DNA of 64,000 nucleotides from Flavobacterium seoulense (GCF_000695795.1 NZ_JNCA01000029.1:22001-86000), one strand, 5' to 3'. Shown: positions 17,077 through 25,503, counted from the stretch's first letter. Notes: generated from the sequence alone by a model not told the origin. Made by a program: numbers and translations.

Positions 17077-18279
17077 TTAATTTTTGGGTAAATAGATAAT
17101 AAATTGAGAACCAATATCCACATTGCTTTTTCCTTCAATCCATCCGCCGTGGTTTTCGATAATGGTTTTGCAAATAGCTAATCCTATTCCGGTTCCCAGA
17201 AACTCATCTTTGCTGTGCAAGCGTTTAAAAACTTCAAATATTTGGTATTTGTATTCGTCTTTAAAGCCAATTCCGTTATCTTTTATTGTAATGGCATAGA
17301 ATGAATCTGACGTTGTTGCTACAGGAATCTGGAACTCATTTGAATTAATCACTTCTGCAGTAATGTGTATAGATGGTGCAATGTCATTTTTACTATATTT
17401 TAAAGCATTATCCAGAATATTGATAATTACCTGAGTAATTAAAATTTTTGAAGCTTTTACAACAGGCAAATCGTCAATAGTAATTGTGGCTTTTTTTTGT
17501 TCGATGATGTGACTGAAATAATCTGTAATATCAACCAAAACTTCATTTAAATCACAGTTTTCAAAAATGACTTTGCTGTGCTTTGAAATAGAAAAGTTAT
17601 GAATAGCATCAATTAAATTGCGCATTCGATCAGTCGATTTTAGAATTCGATTGAAATGAACATGCGATTCATCAATGTTTTTTTCTTTTTCGAGAATAAG
17701 CTTACTAAACATTTGTATTTTACGCAAAGGTTCTTGTAAATCGTGGCTTACAATGCGGTTGAAAGTAGCCAGTTCGATATTAGTTTTTTCTAACTGGATA
17801 TTTTTGTCAAGCAATTCTTCGGTACGGATTTTTACTTTTTCTTCTAGCGAATTATTAAGGGCAATAATTTCATCTTCGGCTTTTTTTTGTGCAGTGATAT
17901 CTCTCGAAACGGATAATAACTGATAAATACCATTGGTGGGCGAACCTACAGGTGTTATCGTAATGTGCCACCATCTGGGATTTCCTTTGGCTGTTGGACA
18001 AAATGCCGAAAATTCGGTTGCTTTACCCTGTAAAGCAGTTTCGACAGATTGTTTAACTAAGTTTTTGTTTTCATCACCCCATAAATCCCACCATACCTGA
18101 TTTTTAAAATGATTAAAATCGTCAATTTCCATTTGACACAATCCATTAAAGTTCATGAACTGTAATCGGCCTTCTACATCTAGAATTTTTAGGCAATCAG
18201 GACTGCTTTCAAGCATAATTTTATTGAAAGCCTCACTTTTTTCCAGTTTAATTTCTTCTAGTGTTTTATCGGTAAGCAT
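17077..18279 (-). CDS. PAS-domain sensor histidine kinase
   Basis: A soluble two-component kinase of 400 residues with no membrane segment. An N-terminal PAS domain (about residues 20-130, ESSPDCLKILDVEGRLQFMN) is followed by a coiled-coil linker, a HisKA domain with the phosphorylated His in FNRIVSHDLQEPLRKI (His179), and an HATPase domain with DNGIGF (334-339) and GTGIGLAI (362-369). The HDLQEPLR H-box is typical of phytochrome-like and PAS-only kinases. No response regulator gene is adjacent, so the partner lies elsewhere. The PAS ligand is unknown. Confidence 0.93.
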   Translation of the reverse strand: MLTDKTLEEIKLEKSEAFNKIMLESSPDCLKILDVEGRLQFMNFNGLCQMEIDDFNHFKNQVWWDLWGDENKNLVKQSVETALQGKATEFSAFCPTAKGNPRWWHITITPVGSPTNGIYQLLSVSRDITAQKKAEDEIIALNNSLEEKVKIRTEELLDKNIQLEKTNIELATFNRIVSHDLQEPLRKIQMFSKLILEKEKNIDESHVHFNRILKSTDRMRNLIDAIHNFSISKHSKVIFENCDLNEVLVDITDYFSHIIEQKKATITIDDLPVVKASKILITQVIINILDNALKYSKNDIAPSIHITAEVINSNEFQIPVATTSDSFYAITIKDNGIGFKDEYKYQIFEVFKRLHSKDEFLGTGIGLAICKTIIENHGGWIEGKSNVDIGSQFIIYLPKN

Positions 18280-18539
18280 AGTAGTTTGTAAGTTGTACCT
18301 TTAGTTGTATTATTGTAAACATACAAAAATTGCTTAAAAATGTTCGTTCAACGTTTGTTAAAATAAGTTTCGTTTTTTCATTTGTATCTTGATCTTTTTT
18401 AAAAGTTTGATAAAAGTCAGATAAAATTAAGAATATTCCCATTCATAGTTATTGGGAAAACATTAGCAGATTATTAACGGAATTTGCTGGTTGCTATTTC
18501 TAACTTTATAAAAATGATAAAATTTAAAATTTAGATATT

Positions 18540-19325
18540 ATGAAAGATCAGGTAATTATTATAACGGGTGCTGCAATGGGTTTAGGTTTTGCTGCTGCCG
18601 AAGAATTGGCTAAAAAAGGTGCTAATTTGGTATTAGTAGATTATAATGACGAAAGTTTAGATAAGGCGGCTGAAGACCTGAAAAAAAACTATTCGGGAAT
18701 AAAAATTGTAACGGTAAAAGCAGATGTTTCTAATGAAGAACAGGTAAAAAACTATGTTGATACCGCTGTAAAGGAGTTTGGACGTATCGACGGTTTGTAC
18801 AACAATGCAGGTATTGAAGGAAAACAGGCTTCGATTACCGAATATGATTTGGATATCTTTAAGAAAGTAATTGATATTAACTTGATGGGCGTGTATTATG
18901 GTTTACGCTATGTGATTCCTGTGATGCAAAAGCAAAAATACGGCCGTATTGTAAATGTCGCCTCTGTGGGAGGAATTAGAGGAGTGCTAAATCAAATGCC
19001 GTATGTTGCCAGTAAACATGCCGTTTCGGGAATGACTAAAAATGCAGCGGTGGAATATGGTAAAGACGGAATTCTAACCAATGCTATTGCGCCAGGAGCT
19101 ATTTTGACTCCAATGGTGGCTGAAGCTTTTAAGCAGGTGAATCCCGAAAATCCTAAAGCTGCCGAAGAACAATATGCAAAACACAATCCAACCAGAGCTT
19201 TGGGAGATCCAAAAGACGTTGGTAAATTAGTAGCTTTCTTAATCAGTAAAGACAACGGCTATGTGAGTGGGCAAACCATTGCGATTGATGGCGGAGAATC
19301 TAATATGTATGGAAATGCCGAATAA
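18540..19325 (+). CDS. Short-chain dehydrogenase/reductase (SDR)
   Basis: A classical SDR of 261 residues. The cofactor-binding motif TGAAMGLG lies at residues 9-16, NNAG near residue 89, and the catalytic pair Tyr155/Lys159 in PYVASKHA, with a Ser upstream in VASVGG. Asp40 (LVDY) after the second strand suggests NAD preference. The C-terminal SGQTIAIDGG is also conserved. The substrate is unknown; such proteins are often annotated glucose 1-dehydrogenase or 3-oxoacyl-ACP reductase. A terminator follows. Confidence 0.9.
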   Translation: MKDQVIIITGAAMGLGFAAAEELAKKGANLVLVDYNDESLDKAAEDLKKNYSGIKIVTVKADVSNEEQVKNYVDTAVKEFGRIDGLYNNAGIEGKQASITEYDLDIFKKVIDINLMGVYYGLRYVIPVMQKQKYGRIVNVASVGGIRGVLNQMPYVASKHAVSGMTKNAAVEYGKDGILTNAIAPGAILTPMVAEAFKQVNPENPKAAEEQYAKHNPTRALGDPKDVGKLVAFLISKDNGYVSGQTIAIDGGESNMYGNAE

Positions 19326-19348
19326 GGTTTAAAAATTATTAAAATACG

Positions 19349-19378
19349 AAAGCTACATCTTTTTTAAAATGTAGCTTT
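19349..19378 (+). terminator. Terminator after SDR gene
   Basis: Ten-base arms AAAGCTACAT / ATGTAGCTTT around a ten-base T/A-rich loop, followed by further Ts. Confidence 0.8.
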
Positions 19379-19467
19379 TTTTATGTTTTTATCCGATGAT
19401 TTCAGCAATTTATATGTAAATTAGTGACTAGAATTCTGATAAAATATTTAACTAAAATAGTATTACT

Positions 19468-19947
19468 ATGAAAAATCTAGGTTTGTGTTGCTTGTTATTG
19501 GCAGGTATGGTATTCCAAAGTTGTAAAGATGAAAAAGCAAAAGATACTACAACCACTGCTGCCAAGGATGAAAAACCAATAAGCGTAAACTGTTATAAAG
19601 CTGTGTATGAAAATGATACCATCGAATTAAAAATAAATACCCTGAAGGACGGAAAAGTTTCGGGAGATATGGTAATGAAAGTATATGCCATGACCGAAAG
19701 AGTAGGAGATATCGAGGGAGCATTCCGTGGCGATACCTTATTTGCAGATTATAGTTTTATTCAGGGGAAAAATGAAAAAGCAACTTTCAAAAATCCGTTG
19801 GCGATATTAAAAAGAGGCGATACGCTTGTGTTAGGTAATGGTGAAATAGAAACTTATTTAGGACGTTCTTATTTTGCTAAAGGAAAACCAATTGATTTTG
19901 ACAATGTAAAATATAAATTCTTAGCTGTTGACTGCGTAGCTAAATAA
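19468..19947 (+). CDS. Hypothetical lipoprotein
   Basis: A protein of 159 residues with a lipobox (MVFQSC, Cys at residue 19) after a hydrophobic signal and a low-complexity Lys/Thr linker. The mature domain alternates short strands (YENDTIELKINTLKDGKVSG, GDTLFADYSF), suggesting a small beta-barrel. I do not recognise a named family. A single gene with its own terminator, it is probably exported. Confidence 0.75.
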   Translation: MKNLGLCCLLLAGMVFQSCKDEKAKDTTTTAAKDEKPISVNCYKAVYENDTIELKINTLKDGKVSGDMVMKVYAMTERVGDIEGAFRGDTLFADYSFIQGKNEKATFKNPLAILKRGDTLVLGNGEIETYLGRSYFAKGKPIDFDNVKYKFLAVDCVAK

Positions 19948-19978
19948 TACAAAATAGTTTTAGCAAGATCACAATAAA

Positions 19979-20013
19979 AAAACTGCCATACGAATGAATT
20001 GTATGGCAGTTTT
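19979..20013. terminator. Bidirectional terminator
   Basis: Thirteen-base arms (AAAACTGCCATAC / GTATGGCAGTTTT) around a nine-base loop, between the plus-strand lipoprotein gene and the minus-strand VOC gene, with T-runs on both strands. Confidence 0.85.
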
Positions 20014-20069
20014 TGTTTTAAAGAGTATAACCGAAAATAGATTAATTTTATTTTTTATAGAAAGGAAAA

Positions 20070-20465
20070 CTACATTCCGGGCCAATATAGAAAATTGAAT
20101 TTATGACCATCAGGATCAGCAAAACCAAAGGTATAGCCAACTTCAAATTTTTCGGGTTCACAAAAAATAGTGCCGCCTATTTGTTTTACTTTTTCATGCC
20201 ATTGATCCACTTCTTCAACACTCTTAGCCGATAAAGAAAAGATAATTTCGTTTTCATTTTTAGCATTGGTAATTTTGCCATTTAAAGCTTTTTCGAATCT
20301 TTTAGGTAAGAAAAAGTTAATTACAAAATTATTTTCTGCAACAGTAAAACTTACGAGTTCGGGAGTTTCATGTCCGTTTTTTTTGAAACCCAAACCCGTG
20401 TAAAATTCAATTGTTTTTTGCAAATCATGCGAAACCAGATTCGCCCATATCATTTTAGTTTCCAT
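20070..20465 (-). CDS. VOC (glyoxalase-like) family protein
   Basis: A cytosolic protein of 131 residues with the two beta-alpha-beta-beta-beta modules of the vicinal oxygen chelate superfamily: MIWANLVSHDLQKTIEFYTGLGF at the N-terminus and FGFADPDGHKFNFLYWPG at the end. It resembles the PhnB/lactoylglutathione lyase-like group found as 'glyoxalase' genes. The enzymatic role is unknown. It lies about 100 bases downstream of the DHFR-like reductase gene on the same strand. Confidence 0.87.
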   Translation of the reverse strand: METKMIWANLVSHDLQKTIEFYTGLGFKKNGHETPELVSFTVAENNFVINFFLPKRFEKALNGKITNAKNENEIIFSLSAKSVEEVDQWHEKVKQIGGTIFCEPEKFEVGYTFGFADPDGHKFNFLYWPGM

Positions 20466-20563
20466 ATACTTTAGCTTTTTAGATAATAATTAAAGTTAAT
20501 GAAATAAGCTTATATTATTTGTTTAGTTAACAAAGAAAAAGGATTCGTGTAAAAGTGTTGGTA

Positions 20564-21097
20564 TTACTTTTTTCGTTTGTAATGTAGCTGTGTTAGTCCT
20601 GTATCAAATGTTTTTGCAGTTACAAATTCAAGTAATTGTTCAGGTCTGTCGTCTTTAAAGAGTCTTGTTCCTTTGCCCAATAAAATGGGGATGACAGAAA
20701 TTATCAACTCGTCTATTAAATCGCGTTGCAGTAATTCATTGATTATTTCAGCTCCGCCATCACAATAAATATTCTTTCCTTTTTCCTGCTTTAACCGGTT
20801 TACTAATTCGGTCAGATCTCCGCTGTAGAAAGTCGTTCTGCCTACTTGCGGTTTTTGTTCTCGTGTTATTACATAAACATCGCGTTGTCCGTTATCGTAA
20901 TGAGATACACCAATTTCTTTTACTACATAATCATAGGTTTTTCTGCCAATGATTATGGTGTCAATAGTGGCTGTAAATTCGGCATAACCATAGTCTTCGC
21001 CTTCCTTTTCAACGAGTTTTAAAAAACTAAGATCATCATTAGGTTTTGCAATGTAGCCATCTACACTTGTGGCAATAAAAAGTGCTAGTTTTCGCAT
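20564..21097 (-). CDS. Dihydrofolate reductase-like (RibD C-terminal) protein
   Basis: A cytosolic protein of 177 residues of the DHFR/RibD_C superfamily, beginning RKLALFIATSVDGYIAKPND, with IIGRKTYDYVV and the C-terminal DGGAEIINELLQRDLIDELIISVIPILLGKGTRLF. Members are NADPH-dependent reductases of uncertain substrate and are not true folate enzymes. An array of 21-bp repeats lies immediately upstream of its start on the same strand and may contain its promoter. Confidence 0.88.
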   Translation of the reverse strand: MRKLALFIATSVDGYIAKPNDDLSFLKLVEKEGEDYGYAEFTATIDTIIIGRKTYDYVVKEIGVSHYDNGQRDVYVITREQKPQVGRTTFYSGDLTELVNRLKQEKGKNIYCDGGAEIINELLQRDLIDELIISVIPILLGKGTRLFKDDRPEQLLEFVTAKTFDTGLTQLHYKRKK

Positions 21098-21143
21098 TTG
21101 TTTTGAATTTTATGGTGTAATAAATAGCAGTTAAGTGTGCAGT

Positions 21144-21380
21144 TTTATTTTACTCAAAGGTATTTACAAATTGCTCAATATCATTTTGATTTTGCTCAAA
21201 GTTATTTACAATTCACTCAAAGGCATTTGCAGTTTCCTCAAGGAGTTTTACAACTTCCTCAACGGTATTTGTAAATTGCTCAACGACATTTTTAATTTCC
21301 TCAACGGCAATTGTAAGTTCCTCAAAGGTATTTGTAACTTTGGTGATGGTAGTTTATAATTGCTGTAGTTATTTGCAATT
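21144..21380. repeat. 21-bp degenerate tandem repeat, about 11 units
   Basis: A CTCAA anchor occurs at 21153, 21174, 21195, 21216, 21237, 21258, 21279, 21300 and 21321, exactly 21 bases apart, each followed by (A/C)GGTATTTGTAA-like sequence. Two weaker units continue to about 21380. Because 21 is a multiple of three, one frame on the plus strand is open and reads as a hydrophobic heptad series (e.g. FLNGICK, LLNDIFN), and a minus-strand frame reads EExxxxV heptads broken by stops. I treat it as non-coding repeat sequence rather than a gene. No unique spacers exist, so it is not CRISPR. Confidence 0.85.
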
Positions 21381-21386
21381 ATGGTA

Positions 21387-21914
21387 CTATTTTTCTAAAA
21401 GTTCTTTAATCATTTTAGGAACTTCTTTTTCAGGAGTGGGGAAGTTATGTAGTTCTTTATTCTTATAAATATTGTATTCTGATTTTGAAATCACAGTTCC
21501 CTCTGGCGAAATAATCACTATTTCTAGTTTGTCTAATATTTTTTTAAAATCCCATCTCCAGGTGTCATGGTATTCAATTAAAAAATCAAAATCCCCAAGT
21601 TTATCATCTTTTTTTACAATTTCAGCTTTAATTCCATATTTCTCGACTTCGTTTTTTATAACAAGATCTGTGTTGCCAATAATTTCGTGTTCTTTTGAGG
21701 AGTCGTCAGGTAAAACAATATAGCCTACCATTGGCAAGACTACACCAGGCTTAAATTGGATGTATTGAGAGTTTTCAGCCGAAACTATATAGGCTTTCTT
21801 TTGTGCTATGTTTTCAGGAACGGAATATTTTACGGTGTTAATTGTGCCAGAACAGCTGCTAGTTGAAATAGTTAATATAGCTAAGAATGCTAGGTAGAGA
21901 AAGTTTTTTTTCAC
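21387..21914 (-). CDS. Hypothetical lipoprotein
   Basis: A predicted lipoprotein of 175 residues. A GTG start at 21914 gives MKKNFLYLAFLAILTISTSSC, an ideal lipoprotein signal with Cys21. The ATG further upstream would add residues encoded by a dispersed repeat (its rc reads ...GATTCTTCCTTCGTCAGAAT), so I prefer the GTG. The mature part has mixed alpha/beta predicted structure (GNTDLVIKNEVEKYG, FDFLIEYHDTWRWD) that recalls a DUF4136-like fold, but this is not certain. It stops next to the 21-bp array. Confidence 0.7.
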   Translation of the reverse strand: MKKNFLYLAFLAILTISTSSCSGTINTVKYSVPENIAQKKAYIVSAENSQYIQFKPGVVLPMVGYIVLPDDSSKEHEIIGNTDLVIKNEVEKYGIKAEIVKKDDKLGDFDFLIEYHDTWRWDFKKILDKLEIVIISPEGTVISKSEYNIYKNKELHNFPTPEKEVPKMIKELLEK

Positions 21915-21954
21915 GTTTGATTTTTGTTTTAATATGGAAGAGTTACTGTTTAAT

Positions 21955-22135
21955 TTGTCATTCTGACGAAGGAAGAATCTCATCAATTAACTCTACAAAG
22001 TATTTGTATTTGCTCATCTTTGCGGGCACGGATTGCAAATCCTCGCTATCGGGACTCGCGTTGCAAACACTTCGTTTGTTTATTGAAATAGGTAGGAACT
22101 CGTTGGAAACGAGCGCCAGTGAGGGTAATATTTCG
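21955..22135. repeat. Dispersed-repeat remnant between lipoprotein and HNH gene
   Basis: The segment begins with TTGTCATTCTGACGAAGGAA-type sequence, a motif I associate with interspersed repeats of flavobacteria. It continues with GC-richer stretches unlike the neighbouring genes (CGGATTGCAAATCCTCGCTA) and a small hairpin CTCGT/ACGAG (22099-22113). No gene is evident. It borders the accessory LRR-ATPase/HNH unit on its downstream side. Confidence 0.55.
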
Positions 22136-22954
22136 TTATATTCTTAACATTCTTGAAAGCTTATTCTGCTCAATACAAGCGATTGCTACGGATGAAAGTT
22201 CTTCGTCAATTTTAGTCATATTTTTAATTTGTTGTTTTAAAAATTTCACTCTTGATTTATCTGAAATACTCATGTCTGGTAAAAGGTTGATTTCTTGAAT
22301 TTCATTTATAAATCGTTGACACTTGTCCCAAACCTTTTGTCTTTCTTCCTTTAACGGAGTATGATCTAAATGATATAATCTTATTGAAACTTTTACTCTT
22401 TCAATGTCTTTAGATGAAACTGTATTAGGAATAGCTTCACCAAAACTATCAAAAGTTAAAAGACAAGGATCATCTTCGTCAATTGGATCTAAAAGCATTA
22501 TATCTTCATCAGTTAGCCTTCGTTTTGTTAATGCAACATAACTATTTGGGAAAAGGGGGAAATATGAAGATTTGCCACCTACTTCTTTGTTTGTATCAAA
22601 TTTATCGTATCTTTTTTGATTACTATAAGTTGATGAAAATCTATAATTTTCCCAATCATATGCTAACCACCAATAACCATCTCTAGTCATATTGTCAAGA
22701 TTTTTTGCTTCATTTTTAGGTCTGAAATGATCAATATCTCTATCTGACATTATATCTTTTGCTTCCGAATACCAACATTTTCCTATGGAAAGTTTTTGTA
22801 AAGGAATAAATAATTCTTGCCAAATGGGATTTTTTTTTAAAATTTCTGCCCTCTCTGTGTCATCTTTAGCTGCTAATAATTTATTATTTAAAGCTTTAGC
22901 TTTATTTTCCCAATCAGCCGGTAATTCAAGTTTTGTTAGGTCAATATACCTCAT
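22136..22954 (-). CDS. HNH-family nuclease-like protein, Septu PtuB-like
   Basis: A cytosolic protein of 272 residues. The core DRDIDHFRPKNEA (His76) and YWWLAYDWENYRFSS (94-108), then SNQKRYD (Asn112), FPLF, a DPxDEDDP...LTF segment (156-168) and an RLYHLDHTPLKEERQ helix, follow the order of HNH proteins paired with AAA ATPases (PtuB of Septu and relatives). The usual zinc-binding CxxC pairs are altered: C60-W-Y-S63 keeps one Cys, and the second pair is missing (STYSNQ). Its ATG overlaps the stop of the ATPase gene in ATGA, so the two are coupled. A DNA- or RNA-cutting defence effector is inferred. Confidence 0.75.
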   Translation of the reverse strand: MRYIDLTKLELPADWENKAKALNNKLLAAKDDTERAEILKKNPIWQELFIPLQKLSIGKCWYSEAKDIMSDRDIDHFRPKNEAKNLDNMTRDGYWWLAYDWENYRFSSTYSNQKRYDKFDTNKEVGGKSSYFPLFPNSYVALTKRRLTDEDIMLLDPIDEDDPCLLTFDSFGEAIPNTVSSKDIERVKVSIRLYHLDHTPLKEERQKVWDKCQRFINEIQEINLLPDMSISDKSRVKFLKQQIKNMTKIDEELSSVAIACIEQNKLSRMLRI

Positions 22955-25302
22955 GATTTTCTCTCTTCGTTTAGTATTTCATCTAAAATATCTACCATTA
23001 TTTTATCCTGAATTCCCTTTTCTACGCTATTTATTGGATTCTTTTTCAGTTCTTCTCTTTGCATAAAAGCAAAAATAAATTTCTGGTATAAAGGATCTCT
23101 CTGATATTTCGTAAAACCATATTTTTCAAGTTTGTCTTCCAGTACAATCAGTTTCTTTTTTTGATCATCATCAAGTTTATCGTCTTTGAATAAAATTTGT
23201 AATCTTCGTTTCTCCTGTAAGTCTTCTAAAGTTTTTTTATCTAGAATAGAAGGTAAGCCAAAGAATTCACTAGTAAGGATACCGGCAACACCTAACCCTT
23301 TAGGATCAATATCTGGTTCAAAAACATTTATATTTCCATCTGTTTCATTGAATATTCGAACTTGTGATTTTAATAAGCCACCAATAATTAATGGATCATG
23401 TGTTGAGCATATAAATTGTGTTTTTGGAAAAATTTCCCTTAATATTTCGATAAAAGATACTTGCCATAATGGATGCATAGAGATATCTACTTCATCTATT
23501 ATTACAATTGCATTTTCTTGAAAAGCAGAGATTGGGTTTGAAAGAGGAAAAGTATCGACAAATCTTTGCATAAGATGACCAATCCAACCAATCATCATTC
23601 TAAATCCTTGACTAATCAAGCTTAGAGGAATACCATTTGGTGCGTCATTAGTAAATACCCAAACATCAGGAGGTGCAACTTTGGTAACTGTCTTGAATTT
23701 AATTTCTTTTTTAGTAATATTTGAAATAACTGAAAATACTGTCTCGATTAATACTCTCTCTGAATAGGAAGAATCACCGCCTTCGTTCTTTTTTATTGAA
23801 TCAAAATATAGGTTTGCAATCCAATCAGAAAAAGACCTTAACCTAAATTCATCACTTCCATTAATTAAAGGAATTAAATCATTGATATGAGGCTGAGTGT
23901 TTTTACTTTGAATAAAATTTGAATTACTATTATTATCAATTCCTCTTTCTTGTGGAAAACCAATTACAAGTGATTTTAAGTTGTAATTGTTATATATAAT
24001 TTTAGATTCATTAGTAGCTGAAAAATTAATATCATTACCATTATCATTTGGAACTAAAATTATCTCGTTAGAATTTTCTTTTCCATCTATAGTATAATCG
24101 AGTTTAATAAGACCATTTTGATATGTAAATTTATCGTTATCAAAACCTAGGATTTTTAAAAAACTGCGTTTAGCTGATTCTTGGATATTTTTATGGTTTC
24201 CACCAATAATAGCTAAAGCAATTGATTTTAGGATTGTGCTTTTTCCACTTCCATTTTCTCCAATTAGGCAGGTTATTTCATCATCAAATGTTATCTCCAA
24301 ATTGTCAAAGTGCCCAATGTTTTCTAATGTTAACTTCTCTAATTTAATATTTGGTTTGTGTTGTTTAAGTGCCTCAAAGGTTAAATTATTTAATTCTTCA
24401 TATGAACTGAATGGGTTAAATTCATTTGAGAAATCTTTATTGACCAAAGCCTTTGTTTTCTGGAATGTATTCCAATTATCAAGGTTGGCTGAATTAAAAT
24501 CAGTTTCGATGAATTGATCTTGAATAAAAATGAAGAATCTTTTTCCCATTTTTTTACACTGTTTCGCTATTTTATTTAAAAGACTCGTGTCTGTGTGAGC
24601 ATCAATTGGACATATAATAAATACAATGTTTGTATCTTTATTAATTTCTTCTTCAGAAATAATCGGAATAAATTCTATAGAATTTAAAATTGAAAAATCT
24701 TTAACTAATTTTTTATAGTTTTCTGTAATGTTTTCTTTACTTGCATTAATAAAATAATAAGCTTTATCAGTTATTAATGAGTTTTTTGCTGATAAATTAT
24801 CTTGATGTTGAAGAATATATTCAATTGTTTTTTTTGGATTATTAGGGGCATAATCTTCAGGTAATTTTAAATTATTACCGTTAATTGAAAGATGTACTAG
24901 TTTTGTCAGTTTTTTTATTTCTTCAGGAAGATAATTTAATTGGTTGTTTTCTAGAAATAAATGGGTCAAATTAGTTAAGAGTCCTATTTCACTAGGTAAA
25001 TCACTCAACTTGTTATTTTCAATTCTCAACTGTGTTAGCGAAGTCAAATTACCAATTTCTAAAGGTAAATTATCAATTTGATTATTTCCCAATAACAATA
25101 ATTGTAGCTTTTTTAAATTGCCAATTTCTTTTGATAAAATTTTAATTTTATTGTTTCTTAAATATAGTCGGTTTAAATTAACTAAGGAACCTATCGAGTC
25201 CGGTATTTCAGATAATTGGTTGTACTCAGCGTGTAGATGAACCTCTGCTAAAGGTATTTTCGGTAATGAAGTTAATCCTTGCTTATTTAAAATAGTTGGC
25301 AT
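22951..25302 (-). CDS. LRR - alpha/beta - ABC/AAA ATPase fusion (Septu PtuA-like)
   Basis: A large cytosolic protein of 783 residues in three parts. Residues 1-150 form about six leucine-rich repeats (period about 23, e.g. LPSEIGLLTNLTHLFLENNQ). Residues 180-310 have an alternating beta/alpha pattern (AYYFINAS, IVFIICPIDAH, KRFFIFIQ) of unknown identity, TIR- or flavodoxin-like in layout. Residues 320-690 are an OLD/RecF-type AAA ATPase: Walker A GENGSGKST (348-356), signature-like SLISQG (561-566), Walker B IIDEVD (601-606) and the switch His in STHDPL (633-638). It is coupled to the HNH gene downstream. The ATPase plus HNH layout matches Septu anti-phage systems; the LRR front end is not the usual form. 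Confidence 0.75.
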   Translation of the reverse strand: MPTILNKQGLTSLPKIPLAEVHLHAEYNQLSEIPDSIGSLVNLNRLYLRNNKIKILSKEIGNLKKLQLLLLGNNQIDNLPLEIGNLTSLTQLRIENNKLSDLPSEIGLLTNLTHLFLENNQLNYLPEEIKKLTKLVHLSINGNNLKLPEDYAPNNPKKTIEYILQHQDNLSAKNSLITDKAYYFINASKENITENYKKLVKDFSILNSIEFIPIISEEEINKDTNIVFIICPIDAHTDTSLLNKIAKQCKKMGKRFFIFIQDQFIETDFNSANLDNWNTFQKTKALVNKDFSNEFNPFSSYEELNNLTFEALKQHKPNIKLEKLTLENIGHFDNLEITFDDEITCLIGENGSGKSTILKSIALAIIGGNHKNIQESAKRSFLKILGFDNDKFTYQNGLIKLDYTIDGKENSNEIILVPNDNGNDINFSATNESKIIYNNYNLKSLVIGFPQERGIDNNSNSNFIQSKNTQPHINDLIPLINGSDEFRLRSFSDWIANLYFDSIKKNEGGDSSYSERVLIETVFSVISNITKKEIKFKTVTKVAPPDVWVFTNDAPNGIPLSLISQGFRMMIGWIGHLMQRFVDTFPLSNPISAFQENAIVIIDEVDISMHPLWQVSFIEILREIFPKTQFICSTHDPLIIGGLLKSQVRIFNETDGNINVFEPDIDPKGLGVAGILTSEFFGLPSILDKKTLEDLQEKRRLQILFKDDKLDDDQKKKLIVLEDKLEKYGFTKYQRDPLYQKFIFAFMQREELKKNPINSVEKGIQDKIMVDILDEILNEERKS

Positions 25303-25452
25303 ATTTTACTGGTTTTGTTTGTATTGATCATAACTCGCTTATATGTATGATTTTACAATACATTATTTTTTTTGCTAATATATAAATAAATCTTACAAAA
25401 ATTAGTTCACTGTATTATTTTACTTAATGTTTTTTAGCTATGAACCACAAAA

Positions 25453-25482
25453 AAACGGCTAGAAATTACTTCCTAGCCGTTT
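25453..25482 (-). terminator. Terminator after thrC
   Basis: AAACGGCTAG and CTAGCCGTTT pair perfectly around a ten-base loop, 22 bases past the thrC stop. It separates the thr operon from the LRR-ATPase/HNH unit. Confidence 0.85.
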
Positions 25483-25503
25483 GTGTATTTGTGTTTTTGA
25501 ATC

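Noticed and set aside
21135..21359. Open frame of 74 codons with hydrophobic heptads
   Set aside because: It starts with GTG, is fully explained by the 21-bp tandem repeat whose period is a multiple of three, and has no recognisable domain.
21144..21380. CRISPR-like array
   Set aside because: Units are contiguous and degenerate with no unique spacers, and no cas genes are nearby.
23000..25300. A typical SMC- or RecN-type repair protein
   Set aside because: The protein lacks the long coiled coil between the Walker motifs and instead carries LRR and alpha/beta domains, with a coupled HNH gene.
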